From assembly GCF_016613475.2 (NCBI RefSeq), contig NZ_CP071517.1:1426001-1490000 (forward strand): a stretch of 64,000 nt of DNA, in the 5' to 3' direction. The translations under genes and the position numbers were made by a program. The notes under the pieces were generated by a model that worked only from the letters and a program-made list of their open reading frames with translations, was not told where the DNA came from and did no database searches. The DNA comes from Lysobacter arenosi. Its GTDB lineage: Bacteria > Pseudomonadota > Gammaproteobacteria > Xanthomonadales > Xanthomonadaceae. Positions 18,582-26,395 of the stretch are shown here, piece after piece (position 1 is the first letter of the stretch; every line of letters starts with the position of its first letter).

Positions 18582-19757
18582 ATGAGTGACGTCGTCATCG
18601 TCGGTGCCAAGCGCACCGCCATCGGTTCCTTCCTCGGTCAGTTCACCGGCGTCCCGACGCCAGTGCTGGGCACGGCCGCCATCACCGGCGCGCTCGAACA
18701 CGCCAACGTCGCCGCCGACCAGGTCGACGAAGTGATCATGGGTTGCGTCCTGCCGGCCGGCCTGGGCCAGGCACCGGCGCGCCAGGCCGCGCTTGCTGCC
18801 GGCCTGCCGACCTCGGCCGGCGCGACGACCATCAACAAGGTCTGCGGCTCGGGCATGAAGGCGATCATGCTGGCCACCGACCTGATCAAGGCCGGCTCGG
18901 CGAACGTCGTGGTCGCCGGCGGCATGGAGTCGATGACCAACGCACCGCACCTGCTCAACAACTCGCGCACCGGCATCCGCTACGGCAGCGCCGAGTTCCT
19001 CGACCACATGGCGTGGGACGGCCTGACCAGTCCGTACGACGGCAAGGCGATGGGCGTGTTTGGCGACATGGCATGCGAGAAGTACGAGTTCGACCGCGCA
19101 TCGCTCGATGCCTTCTCGGCCGAAAGCGCGCGGCGCGCGCAAGCCGCCGTGACCGGCGGTGCATTCAAGGACGAGATCGTCCCGGTGACCGTCAAGGGTC
19201 GCAAGGGTGACGTCGTCGTCGACGGTGACGAAGAGCCGGGCAAGATCGACCTGGCCAAGATCCCGACGCTGCGCGCGGCCTTCGGCAAGGAAGGCGTGCT
19301 GACCGCCGCGTCGTCGTCGAAGATTTCCGATGGTGCCGCCGCCACCGTGCTGATGAGCGCCGAGGAAGCCAGCAAGCGCGGCCTCAAGCCGCTGGCCCGC
19401 ATCGTCGCCCATGCCGGCCATGCACAGGCGCCGGAATGGTTCACCACCGCACCGGTGAAAGCGATTTCAAACGTGCTGGCCAAGGCCGGCTGGCAGGTCG
19501 GCGATGTCGACCTGTTCGAGGTCAATGAAGCGTTTGCCTGTGTGGCCATGGCGCCGATGAAGGACCTCGGGATCCCCCACGAAAAGCTGAACGTCAACGG
19601 TGGCGCGGTTGCCCTGGGTCACCCGATCGGTGCCAGCGGCGCCCGTCTGGTCGTGACCCTGGTGCATGCCCTGCGTGCACGCGGCGTCAAGCGCGGCGTC
19701 GCTTCCCTGTGCATTGGCGGTGGCGAAGCCACGGCGATTGCTGTAGAAGTGCTATAA
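18582..19757 (+). CDS. atoB: Acetyl-CoA C-acetyltransferase (thiolase)
   Basis: 391 aa from the ATG at 18582, which has GGAG seven bases upstream and matches the family N-terminus (VVIVGAKRTAIGSF). The longer frame from 18501 has no support. It cleaves acetoacetyl-CoA to two acetyl-CoA, or does the reverse, using two catalytic Cys. The acyl-accepting Cys is in NKVCGSGMKA (~residue 89) and the second in SLCIGGGEA (~residue 378); the catalytic His is in GHPIGASGAR. NEAFACV is also present. In this context it finishes leucine degradation, since the HMG-CoA lyase product acetoacetate enters as acetoacetyl-CoA. A role in polyhydroxybutyrate or mevalonate supply cannot be excluded. It is monocistronic. 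Confidence 0.92.
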   Translation: MSDVVIVGAKRTAIGSFLGQFTGVPTPVLGTAAITGALEHANVAADQVDEVIMGCVLPAGLGQAPARQAALAAGLPTSAGATTINKVCGSGMKAIMLATDLIKAGSANVVVAGGMESMTNAPHLLNNSRTGIRYGSAEFLDHMAWDGLTSPYDGKAMGVFGDMACEKYEFDRASLDAFSAESARRAQAAVTGGAFKDEIVPVTVKGRKGDVVVDGDEEPGKIDLAKIPTLRAAFGKEGVLTAASSSKISDGAAATVLMSAEEASKRGLKPLARIVAHAGHAQAPEWFTTAPVKAISNVLAKAGWQVGDVDLFEVNEAFACVAMAPMKDLGIPHEKLNVNGGAVALGHPIGASGARLVVTLVHALRARGVKRGVASLCIGGGEATAIAVEVL

Positions 19758-19778
19758 GACGTTAAAAACGTATTACTT

Positions 19779-19822
19779 AAAAAAAACCGGACAAGCCGCT
19801 TGACACGCGTCACCGGCTTGTC
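19779..19822 (-). terminator. Strong terminator pointing in the minus direction, with no gene of its own
   Basis: Read on the minus strand, a 9-bp stem (19790-19798 with 19814-19822) with a small inner stem (TGAC/GTCA) is followed by eight T. The plus direction lacks a T-run. No minus-strand gene lies upstream of it, so it would end an antisense or small RNA, or act only as a weak plus-strand terminator for atoB. Confidence 0.55.
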
Positions 19823-19834
19823 ATCATGTTATAG

Positions 19835-19850
19835 ACGCGCAATTGCGCGT
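19835..19850. promoter_or_regulatory. 16-bp perfect palindrome before the first Ala-rich lipoprotein gene
   Basis: ACGCGCAA/TTGCGCGT, a perfect two-fold symmetric site 30 bp upstream of the lipoprotein ATG. It could be an operator or a leader hairpin. No regulator is identified. Confidence 0.45.
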
Positions 19851-19879
19851 TGCCTAACTAAACGACGAGGATATAAACC

Positions 19880-20248
19880 ATGACTTTCAACAAGGCGCTG
19901 CTCGCCCTGGCTATGGGCCTGGCCCTGGCTGCTTGCTCGAACCAGAAGCAGGCTGACGAAGCTGCCACGGACGCCGCCGCTGCTTCGACCGAAGCCGCTG
20001 CTGCTGCTGACACCGCTGCTGCTACCGGCGACGCCGCTGCTGCCGACGCTGCCCAGGCTGCTGCCGACACCGCTGCCCAGGCTGCTGACGCTGCCGCCGC
20101 TTCGGCTGACGCCACCGCCGCTGCCGCTGCTCCGGCCGCTGCCGACGCAGCTGCTGACGCCGCTGGTCAGGCTGCTGACGCCGCCACCCAGGCTGCTGAC
20201 GCTGCTACCCAGGCTGCTGACGCTGCCAAGGAAGAAGTGAAGAAGTAA
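19880..20248 (+). CDS. Small Ala-rich lipoprotein (Lpp/OprI-like), copy 1
   Basis: 122 aa. Residues 1-19 are a lipoprotein signal ending LALAACS, so the protein is a lipoprotein. The mature part is almost entirely Ala with regularly spaced Asp, Thr and Gln (units such as AADAATQ), predicted to form one long helix or coiled coil. It ends KEEVKK. Pseudomonas OprI and E. coli Lpp are likewise small helical lipoproteins whose terminal Lys can be attached to peptidoglycan, so I infer a Braun-lipoprotein-like envelope tether. Low complexity makes homology hard to judge. A GAGGA ribosome site precedes the ATG and a strong terminator follows. A paralogue lies 268 bp downstream. Confidence 0.85.
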   Translation: MTFNKALLALAMGLALAACSNQKQADEAATDAAAASTEAAAAADTAAATGDAAAADAAQAAADTAAQAADAAAASADATAAAAAPAAADAAADAAGQAADAATQAADAATQAADAAKEEVKK

Positions 20249-20290
20249 TCACTTCGGGCAGGTAACTGCCCGGGTGTTGCTCTCACAGGA

Positions 20291-20320
20291 AAGGCCGCCG
20301 GGGTTTCCCGGCGGCTTTTT
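20291..20320 (+). terminator. Terminator of Ala-rich lipoprotein 1
   Basis: A 9-bp perfect stem GCCGCCGGG/CCCGGCGGC (20294-20302 with 20307-20315) with a 4-base loop, then TTTTT. Confidence 0.93.
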
Positions 20321-20515
20321 CCGTAGTGGGGCCGGCCACGACGTCAGGTGCTTCGTGGCCCCCATACCAATTCACGTGGTTAGCAGTAAGCTCCACACCC
20401 GATCAGTGAACGATCGGACTGGCCCGGCCGGATCGCAATGAGCACCGGCGTTGCCTGATCTTGTTGATGGTGAACTTTTACCTGGCACTTCTCGGACAAC
20501 CCAACGGAGAGACTC

Positions 20516-20872
20516 ATGAACATCAAGCTCTATGTAGCCCTGGCCGCCGCCGTCCTGGCCCTGTCGGCCTGTCAGAAGACCGACACCGCGCAGACCGAAG
20601 CCGCCGAAGCCGCCAACGCTGCTTCGCAGGCCGCCGATGCCGCCTCCACCGCCGCGACCGAAAGCGCCGAAGCCGCTGCCGCCGCCACTGACGCCGCCGC
20701 CGCCCAGGCCGGTGCCGCCGTGGAACAGGCTGCCGACTCGACCGCCGCCGCTGCTTCCAACGCCGCCGCCGGCGCCGCCGCTGCCACCGCCGATGCCGCC
20801 CAGGCCACGGCCGACGCTGCGGAGAAGGTTGCCGACAAGGCCGACAAGGCCGCGGAAGAAGTGAAGAAGTAA
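20516..20872 (+). CDS. Small Ala-rich lipoprotein (Lpp/OprI-like), copy 2
   Basis: 118 aa. The lipobox LSAC gives Cys19 as the lipidation site. The mature chain is Ala-rich with Asp, Glu, Gln and Thr at helix-compatible spacing and ends KAAEEVKK, the same tail as copy 1. I infer the same kind of role: a helical outer-membrane lipoprotein, possibly cross-linked to peptidoglycan through the terminal Lys. The ribosome site GGAGAG lies a few bases before the ATG. It has its own terminator downstream, so the two copies are separate transcription units, probably expressed at high level given their simple promoters and strong terminators. Confidence 0.85.
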   Translation: MNIKLYVALAAAVLALSACQKTDTAQTEAAEAANAASQAADAASTAATESAEAAAAATDAAAAQAGAAVEQAADSTAAAASNAAAGAAAATADAAQATADAAEKVADKADKAAEEVKK

Positions 20873-20902
20873 GCGCAATATGTTTGCTGCAACGATTTCG
20901 AG

Positions 20903-20930
20903 AGGCCCGCGCAAGCGGGCCTTTCTTTTT
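20903..20930 (+). terminator. Terminator of Ala-rich lipoprotein 2
   Basis: An 8-bp stem AGGCCCGC/GCGGGCCT around GCAA, followed by TTCTTTTT. Confidence 0.92.
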
Positions 20931-20950
20931 GCGTTCGCGGGCAAGGGCAA

Positions 20951-20980
20951 ATGGATCCCGGCTTTCGCCGGGATGACGGT
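20951..20980. repeat. REP hairpin, copy 1
   Basis: The ATCCCGGC/GCCGGGAT palindrome with flanks GG...GACGG is a dispersed intergenic element also present at 23781, 34196 and 34270. It lies 49 bp before liuB and falsely extends that frame upstream. Confidence 0.85.
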
Positions 20981-21028
20981 CTGGCGCCTTTGTGGTCTCA
21001 TGCCGAATCTTCCGCACCCCTTGCATCG

Positions 21029-22639
21029 ATGCCCGCACTGACTTCCAACATCGATCCGCGCTCCCAGGATTTCCAGGACAACGTCGCCTACCACCGCGCC
21101 CTGGTCGATGAACTCGATGCCCGACTTGCCCGCGCCGCCGAGGGCGGCGGAGACAAGGCACGCGCCCGCCATACCGAGCGCGGCAAGCTGCTGGCGCGCG
21201 ATCGCATCACTGCCCTGCTCGACCCGGGTTCGCCGTTCCTCGAGATTGCACCGCTCGCTGCCGAAGGCATGTACGACGATGCCGCGCCGGCAGCCGGCAT
21301 GGTCTGCGGCATCGGCCGGGTGATGGGACAGGAAGTGGTGATCGTCGCCAACGACGCCACCGTCAAGGGCGGCACCTACTTCCCGATGACAGTGAAGAAG
21401 CATCTGCGCGCGCAGGAAATCGCGCGGGAGAACCACCTGCCCTGCGTCTACCTGGTCGACTCCGGCGGTGCGTTCCTGCCGCTGCAGGACGAGGTATTCC
21501 CGGACAAGGAACACTTCGGCCGCATCTTCTACAACCAGGCACGGCTGAGCGCGGAGAACATCCCGCAGGTCGCCGTGGTCATGGGCTCGTGCACCGCTGG
21601 TGGCGCCTACGTCCCGGCGATGTGCGACGAGTCGATCATCGTGCGCGAACAGGGCACGATCTTCCTCGGTGGTCCGCCGCTGGTGAAGGCCGCCACCGGC
21701 GAGATCGTCGACGCCGAAACACTCGGTGGCGCCGACGTGCACACCAGCGTGTCCGGCGTGGCCGATCACTTCGCAGAGGACGACCGCCACGCGCTGCAGA
21801 TCGCCCGCGACATCGTCGCCACGTTCAATCGCCGCAAGACGCTGCCGGTTGCGGTGCAGGCCGCGCGCGAACCGTTGTATCCGTCCAGCGAGCTGTACGG
21901 CATCGTGCCCAAGGACACGCGCCGCCCGTTCGACATCCGCGAGGTCATCGCCCGCGTCGTCGATGGCAGCGACTTCCAGGAGTTCAAGGCGCGCTACGGC
22001 AAGACGCTGGTCACCGGCTTCGCCCACCTGCACGGTTACCCGGTCGGCATCGTCGCCAACAACGGCATCCTGTTCGCCGAGAGCGCGCTCAAGGGCGCGC
22101 ACTTCATCGAGCTGTGCAACCAGCGCGGCATCCCGCTGGTGTTCCTGCAGAACATCACCGGCTTCATGGTCGGCCGCAAGTACGAGAACGCCGGCATCGC
22201 CAAGGACGGAGCGAAGATGGTGACGGCGGTTGCGTGTTCGCATGTGCCCAAGTTCACAGTCGTCATCGGCGGCAGCTTCGGCGCCGGCAACTACGCCATG
22301 TGCGGCCGCTCCTATGGCGCACGTTTCCTGTGGATGTGGCCCAACGCGCGCATCTCGGTGATGGGCGGCGAGCAGGCGGCGAGCGTGCTCGCCACGGTCA
22401 AGCGCGACGGCATCGAAGCCGCCGGCAAGGTCTGGACGGCCGAGGAGGAAGAAGCCTTCAAGGCACCGATCCGCGACCAGTACGAAAGCCAGGGCAACCC
22501 CTACTACGCCACCGCCCGTCTCTGGGACGACGGCATCATCGATCCGGCCGACACGCGTCGCGTGCTCGGCCTTGGCCTGTCGGCCAGCCTCAATGCACCG
22601 ATCGAGGAGCGCACGCGCTTCGGCGTGTTCCGCATGTAG
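21029..22639 (+). CDS. liuB: 3-methylcrotonyl-CoA carboxylase, carboxyltransferase (beta) subunit
   Basis: 536 aa from the ATG at 21029. The frame is open further upstream only because it reads through the REP element; the family begins near this Met and is ~535 aa. It transfers CO2 from carboxybiotin on LiuD to 3-methylcrotonyl-CoA, giving 3-methylglutaconyl-CoA. Two crotonase-like halves are visible: an N-half with the [18 protein letters not shown] acyl-CoA loop (~residue 190) and a C-half with [16 protein letters not shown] (~residue 415) for carboxybiotin. The [16 protein letters not shown] segment (ATARLWDDG) and RRVLGL C-terminus are typical. No strong ribosome site is seen. It is separated from liuC/D/E by the bactofilin and feo genes. 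Confidence 0.93.
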   Translation: MPALTSNIDPRSQDFQDNVAYHRALVDELDARLARAAEGGGDKARARHTERGKLLARDRITALLDPGSPFLEIAPLAAEGMYDDAAPAAGMVCGIGRVMGQEVVIVANDATVKGGTYFPMTVKKHLRAQEIARENHLPCVYLVDSGGAFLPLQDEVFPDKEHFGRIFYNQARLSAENIPQVAVVMGSCTAGGAYVPAMCDESIIVREQGTIFLGGPPLVKAATGEIVDAETLGGADVHTSVSGVADHFAEDDRHALQIARDIVATFNRRKTLPVAVQAAREPLYPSSELYGIVPKDTRRPFDIREVIARVVDGSDFQEFKARYGKTLVTGFAHLHGYPVGIVANNGILFAESALKGAHFIELCNQRGIPLVFLQNITGFMVGRKYENAGIAKDGAKMVTAVACSHVPKFTVVIGGSFGAGNYAMCGRSYGARFLWMWPNARISVMGGEQAASVLATVKRDGIEAAGKVWTAEEEEAFKAPIRDQYESQGNPYYATARLWDDGIIDPADTRRVLGLGLSASLNAPIEERTRFGVFRM

Positions 22640-22826
22640 CGTCGATGCCGTTTTGCGCGCGAGTGCGCGCTTGGCCCAGTCAGGCAGGTGATCGTCAGAT
22701 AAACGGCTGGGCCAAAGTGATGATTGGGTGAGGCACGTCACACCGATGATGGCGAGCGGCCAGTAGCCTCGACTGGTTGCACTCCATCACTGCTCAGTGT
22801 GTCTTGCCCAACATCAGGAAGTCCCC

Positions 22827-23405
22827 ATGGCGATCTTCAATTCCCCCCCGTCGTCCACCCCGAAGCAAAACGTGCCGCCGACCCAGCCGGGGCAACCCGA
22901 ATCCGCACTGGGCAAGGAGCCGGACGTGCGCAATGAAATTTCATTCGGTTCCACCACTCCCAAGCCCGCCGTCGCGGCAGCACCGCGCCCGGTCGAGCGC
23001 GAGGGCAAGGAGTCTCTGATCGCCGCTGACCTGTCCATCGAAGGCAAGATCCAGGGCGCTGGCCACATCCGCATCGCCGGTCGCTTCAAGGGCGACGTGC
23101 AGGTCGAAGGCGACCTGACGGTCGAAGTCGGCGCCAAGGTCACCGGCGGCGTGCGTGCGCGCAAGGTCGTCATCGCCGGCGAGCTCGAAGGCAACATCGA
23201 ATCGGCTGCACGCGTCGAGCTGCTCGAAGGCGGCGTGGTCGTCGGCGACGTCAAGGCCGGCACGGTCACGGTCGCGGCCGGTGCGCGCATGCGCGGCCAG
23301 GTCGAGTTCGGCTGGGACGAGAAGGAAGCGGCCAAGGCCAATGGCAAGGCCGACAAGGCTGACAAGGCCGACTTCAACAAGGCGGAGGCGAGCACCGCCG
23401 CATGA
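22827..23405 (+). CDS. Bactofilin (polymer-forming cytoskeletal protein)
   Basis: 192 aa from the ATG at 22827 with AGGA at 22817-22820. Residues ~1-60 are a Pro/Ser-rich disordered tail. Residues ~65-165 form the bactofilin beta-helix, with short Gly-rich repeats such as GKIQGAGHIRIAGRFKGDVQVEGDLTVEVGA spaced every ~17-20 residues. The C-terminal tail is Lys/Ala rich. Bactofilins self-assemble without nucleotide into filaments that localise cell-wall or polar proteins. The stop codon overlaps the next gene's ATG, so it is translationally coupled to the zinc-ribbon protein, which probably acts with it. No M23 peptidase gene is adjacent, unlike in some bactofilin operons. Confidence 0.9.
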   Translation: MAIFNSPPSSTPKQNVPPTQPGQPESALGKEPDVRNEISFGSTTPKPAVAAAPRPVEREGKESLIAADLSIEGKIQGAGHIRIAGRFKGDVQVEGDLTVEVGAKVTGGVRARKVVIAGELEGNIESAARVELLEGGVVVGDVKAGTVTVAAGARMRGQVEFGWDEKEAAKANGKADKADKADFNKAEASTAA

Positions 23406-23773
23406 GTGCCGTTCGCCCCGGTACACCCGGTGCGACGCGCATCTGTCCGCACTGCAAGACGAAGATCCTCGACAGCGCCACCGTCTGTCCGTCCTGCAGG
23501 CACCATTTGCGCTTCGACCCCGATGCCGTGGAGTCCGCCAAGCAGCGGTCGGTGCCGCTGCGCGTGGAAGGAACGATCAAGCCACCGCCGGGCGACAACG
23601 CCCTGGAGTATTCGGTGGTGCTGACCATCCGCAATGACGAGGGCGTCGAGATCGATCGCCAGGTCATGGGGGTCGGGGCGCTCTTCGCCGGCGAAGAGCG
23701 CTCCTTTACGCTGGAAGTCGAAGCGGTCGAGGTAAAGGGCTATCGGGCCGGACGCGGACGCGGGCGCCACTAG
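23402..23773 (+). CDS. Zinc-ribbon protein coupled to the bactofilin
   Basis: 123 aa, overlapping the bactofilin gene by four bases (ATGA). Residues ~14-35 hold two CxxC pairs (CPHC and CPSC) forming a zinc ribbon. The rest is a small beta-rich domain (~45-115; EYSVVLTIRNDEGVEIDRQ, GEERSFTLEVEAVEV) resembling an Ig-like or immunoglobulin-type sandwich. No signal peptide or membrane segment is visible, and the C-terminus is Arg/Gly rich. The function is unknown. The coupling suggests a partner or regulator of the bactofilin filament. The family is seen elsewhere in Xanthomonadaceae as a conserved hypothetical. Confidence 0.75.
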   Translation: MSAVRPGTPGATRICPHCKTKILDSATVCPSCRHHLRFDPDAVESAKQRSVPLRVEGTIKPPPGDNALEYSVVLTIRNDEGVEIDRQVMGVGALFAGEERSFTLEVEAVEVKGYRAGRGRGRH

Positions 23774-23780
23774 CTACGAC

Positions 23781-23806
23781 GTCATCCCGGCGAACGCCGG
23801 GATGAC
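23781..23806. repeat. REP hairpin, copy 2
   Basis: A perfect 11-bp inverted repeat GTCATCCCGGC/GCCGGGATGAC around GAAC, lying between the stop codons of two convergent genes. Same family as 20951 and 34196. It may also act as a transcript end. Confidence 0.88.
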
Positions 23807-23811
23807 GGTCA

Positions 23812-24069
23812 TCACCGATGCTTGCGCGGCGGCGCCGGGCCGCAGTTATCGCAGCCGCCACAGCTGTCGTCGCCCAGGCTCGCCGGCGGCGCGATGCGAC
23901 GCCCCAGCGCGCGCAACCAGCCAGGCTGCCCGTCACGCACCATCGGTATCGCCAGCGCGATGCGCAACCGGCGTACCGCGTTGGGAAACTGCCGCCGCGC
24001 CACGAAGCCCGCACTGATCACCACCGCCAAGGCGATGACCAGGTACTGCGCGAGCAGGCCGGCGTCCAT
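23812..24069 (-). CDS. FeoB-linked small membrane protein with Cys-rich tail
   Basis: 85 aa, starting two bases after the feoB stop codon, so it is the third gene of the feo operon. Residues ~5-25 form one transmembrane helix, followed by a basic amphipathic segment. The C-terminus carries CGGCDNCG (residues 70-77). Small proteins with such Cys-rich tails follow feoB in many gammaproteobacteria (DUF6587/FeoB-associated type) and may bind iron or an Fe-S cluster, like FeoC in enterobacteria. That role is inferred from position and Cys spacing. Its small size and the overlap with long antisense frames make it easy to miss. Confidence 0.8.
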   Translation of the reverse strand: MDAGLLAQYLVIALAVVISAGFVARRQFPNAVRRLRIALAIPMVRDGQPGWLRALGRRIAPPASLGDDSCGGCDNCGPAPPRKHR

Positions 24070-24071
24070 GC

Positions 24072-25943
24072 TCACCCTGCCCCCAGCGCCACGGCGATCT
24101 GGTAGGTCAGCATCGAAGCCAGGTAGGCCAGCGCGAACAGGTAGCCGGCGCTGATGCCCACCTGCTTCCACGAGTTGGTCTCGCGCTTGATCGTGGCCAG
24201 CGTGGAGATGCACTGCGGCGCATAGATGAACCACACCAGCAGCGACAGAGCCGTGGCCAGCGACCAGCCGTTGCTGATCAGCGGGGTCAGTGCCTGCGTG
24301 GCGGCATCGTCGCTGGCGGCCGACAGCGCATAGACCGTGGCCAGCGACGACACCACGACTTCGCGTGCCGCCATGCCCGGGATCAGCGCGATGCAGATCT
24401 GCCAGTTGAAGCCCAGCGGCGCGAACACCGTCGTCATCGCATGGCCGATGCGGCCGGCGAAGCTGTAGTCGATGGCCGGGCCGGTGGCGCCCGCCGGCGC
24501 ACCCGGGAACGACAGCAGGAACCACAGCAGGATCGTCAGCGCCAGGATGATGCCGCCGACGCGACGCAGGAAGATCCAGGCGCGCTCCCACAGGCCGATC
24601 AGCAGGTCGCGCGGGTGCGGGATGCGGTACGACGGCAGCTCCAGCAGCAGCGCGTGCTCGCTCTTGTCGCGGCGCCACTTCTTCATCACCCACGACACCG
24701 CCAGTGCGCTGATGATGCCGGCCGCGTACAGGCCGAACAGCACCAGGCCCTGCTGGTTGAGGACACCCAGCACCTGCTTCTGCGGAATGAAGGCACCGAT
24801 CAACAGCGCATACACCGGCAGTCGCGCCGAGCAGGTCATCAGCGGCGACACCAGGATCGTCGCAAGACGGTCGCGCGGGTCCTGGATCGAGCGCGTGGCC
24901 ATGATGCCCGGCACCGCGCAGGCGAAGCTCGACAGCAGCGGAATGAACGAGCGGCCGGACAGGCCTGCCGACGCCATCATCCGGTCGAGCAGGAAGGCCG
25001 CACGCGGCAGGTAGCCCGACTCCTCCAGCGCGAGGATGAAGGCGAACAGGATCAGGATCTGCGGCAGGAACACGATGACGCTGCCCAGGCCGGCGATGAT
25101 GCCGTCGACCAGCAGGCTGCGCAGCGGACCGTCGGGCAGCATCGCGCCGACGAACTCGCCGGTTGCGGCCGTGCCGACCTCGATCAGGTCCATCAGCGGC
25201 GTCGCCCAGGCATAGACCGCCTGGAAGATCAGGAACATCACCACCGCCAGCGACAACAGGCCGAGCACCGGGTGCAGCAGCCAGCGATCGAGTGCGTCAT
25301 CGATCTCGGCGGTGCGGCGCGGCATGGCCACGGCCAGTTCGAGCAGGCGCCGGGTTTCGGCGTGCAGCGCGTCGGCATTGTCGGCGAGGTTGGCCGGCAG
25401 GTGCACGCGCGGTTCGTGCAGCTTGTCGGCGACGCTGTCGAGCATCGCCACCAGCTCGCGCGCGCCGCCGCTGCGCACGGCCACGGTCGGCACCACCGGC
25501 ACGCCGAGCTCGCGCTCGAGCACGGCCAGGTCGATGTCGATGCCGCGGCGCTTGGCCGCGTCCATCATGTTGACCGCGACCACCATCGGCCGGCCCAGCT
25601 CGCGCACTTCCAGGGCAAAGCGCAGGTGCAGGCGCAGGTTGGTCGCATCGACCACGCACACCAGCACGTCCGGCGCGGGCTCACCCGGATAGAAACCGCG
25701 GCACAGGTCGCGCGTCACCGCCTCGTCGAGGCTGGCGGCGTGCAGGCTGTAGGCGCCGGGCAGATCGAGCACGGCGTAGTGGCGTCCGGACGGCGCATGG
25801 AAGCGGCCTTCCTTGCGCTCGACGGTGACGCCGGCGTAATTGGCGACTTTCTGCCGGCTGCCGGTGAGCTGGTTGAACAGCGCGGTCTTGCCGCAGTTCG
25901 GGTTGCCGACCAGGGCGACGCGGATGGCTTCGGCGCTGCTCAT
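24072..25943 (-). CDS. feoB: Ferrous iron transporter FeoB
   Basis: 623 aa, inner-membrane Fe(II) transporter. The N-terminal G-protein domain (residues ~1-170) has G1 GNPNCGKT (13-20), G3 DLPGAYSL and a G4-type VNMMDAAKRRG. A helical GDI region follows, then a polytopic membrane domain (~210-623) with two Gate motifs, the first around PRAAFLLDRMMASAGLSGRSFIPLLSSFACAVPGIM (conserved Cys). At 623 residues it is shorter than E. coli FeoB (773), typical of the compact Xanthomonadaceae type. It overlaps feoA by four bases and is followed at once by the Cys-rich small protein. The operon is probably Fur repressed (see 26301). Confidence 0.95.
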   Translation of the reverse strand: MSSAEAIRVALVGNPNCGKTALFNQLTGSRQKVANYAGVTVERKEGRFHAPSGRHYAVLDLPGAYSLHAASLDEAVTRDLCRGFYPGEPAPDVLVCVVDATNLRLHLRFALEVRELGRPMVVAVNMMDAAKRRGIDIDLAVLERELGVPVVPTVAVRSGGARELVAMLDSVADKLHEPRVHLPANLADNADALHAETRRLLELAVAMPRRTAEIDDALDRWLLHPVLGLLSLAVVMFLIFQAVYAWATPLMDLIEVGTAATGEFVGAMLPDGPLRSLLVDGIIAGLGSVIVFLPQILILFAFILALEESGYLPRAAFLLDRMMASAGLSGRSFIPLLSSFACAVPGIMATRSIQDPRDRLATILVSPLMTCSARLPVYALLIGAFIPQKQVLGVLNQQGLVLFGLYAAGIISALAVSWVMKKWRRDKSEHALLLELPSYRIPHPRDLLIGLWERAWIFLRRVGGIILALTILLWFLLSFPGAPAGATGPAIDYSFAGRIGHAMTTVFAPLGFNWQICIALIPGMAAREVVVSSLATVYALSAASDDAATQALTPLISNGWSLATALSLLVWFIYAPQCISTLATIKRETNSWKQVGISAGYLFALAYLASMLTYQIAVALGAG

Positions 25944-26251
25944 GCCTGGCCGCCTTTCGTGCTTTCAGCGTCCGCGTCGAAGCCATTGATGCGCTTGCCG
26001 CTGCCGTTGCCATCGCCGGCGGACTGCACGCGCACGCGCGCCGCTTCACTGCGACGCAAGGCGAAGCGGGTGAAGCCGATCTGCACCAGCAGCGGCTCTG
26101 CGGACACCGGACCGGCCGCCATCACTTCCACGCGCTCGCCATGGACGAAGCCGAGCTCGCGCAGTCGACGCGCGATGGAGTCGTTCGGCGAGTGGTCCTC
26201 GACGCTTTCAACGGTGGCGGCGGTACGGCGTGGCAATTCGGACAGCTTCAA
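25940..26251 (-). CDS. feoA: FeoA, SH3-like partner of FeoB
   Basis: 103 aa. An SH3-like fold with the RRLRELGFVHGERVEVMAAGP core is characteristic of FeoA; the last ~25 residues (GNGSGKRINGFDADAES) are a hydrophilic extension not usual in short FeoA proteins. It is needed for FeoB function and thought to bind its cytoplasmic domain. The stop overlaps the feoB ATG (ATGA), giving translational coupling. A likely Fur site overlaps the promoter 50 bp upstream. Confidence 0.92.
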   Translation of the reverse strand: MKLSELPRRTAATVESVEDHSPNDSIARRLRELGFVHGERVEVMAAGPVSAEPLLVQIGFTRFALRRSEAARVRVQSAGDGNGSGKRINGFDADAESTKGGQA

Positions 26252-26300
26252 GGTTCACCTGCAAGCCGGCCCGGGGGGCGAATCGGGCCAAGGCGCCAAA

Positions 26301-26322
26301 TGGGAATTGTTCTCAATTCTAC
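26301..26322 (-). promoter_or_regulatory. Candidate Fur box and -10 element for feoAB
   Basis: On the minus strand 26315-26301 reads TGAGAACAATTCCCA, two mismatches from the palindromic Fur 7-1-7 core TGAGAATNATTCTCA. A TAGAAT -10 box (26322-26317) lies just upstream, so Fur binding would cover the transcription start. The site sits in the region shared with the divergent liuC gene. Confidence 0.55.
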
Positions 26323-26395
26323 ACCACCGCCCGCAAACGCACGGGTCCAGCGGGCCAGCGGCTATGATTCGCCACAGTCCAACAAGCCCAGGCCG

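Noticed and set aside
19800..19834. TTGACA and TTATAG as a promoter for the first Ala-rich lipoprotein
   Set aside because: The spacing is about 23 bp, too long for a sigma-70 promoter, and the -35 lies inside the hairpin loop.
20372..22741. A 789-codon minus-strand frame opposite liuB and the second lipoprotein
   Set aside because: High-GC antisense artefact: its composition follows the wobble positions of liuB, it has no motif, and it runs through a terminator and a REP element.
23812..24693. A 293-codon frame containing the feo small protein
   Set aside because: Only the last 85 residues are protein-like; the rest is an out-of-frame reading of feoB.
26141..26395. Upstream extension of liuC by 85 residues
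   Set aside because: It would cross the divergent feoA start and the Fur site, and the family starts at the Met at 26396.
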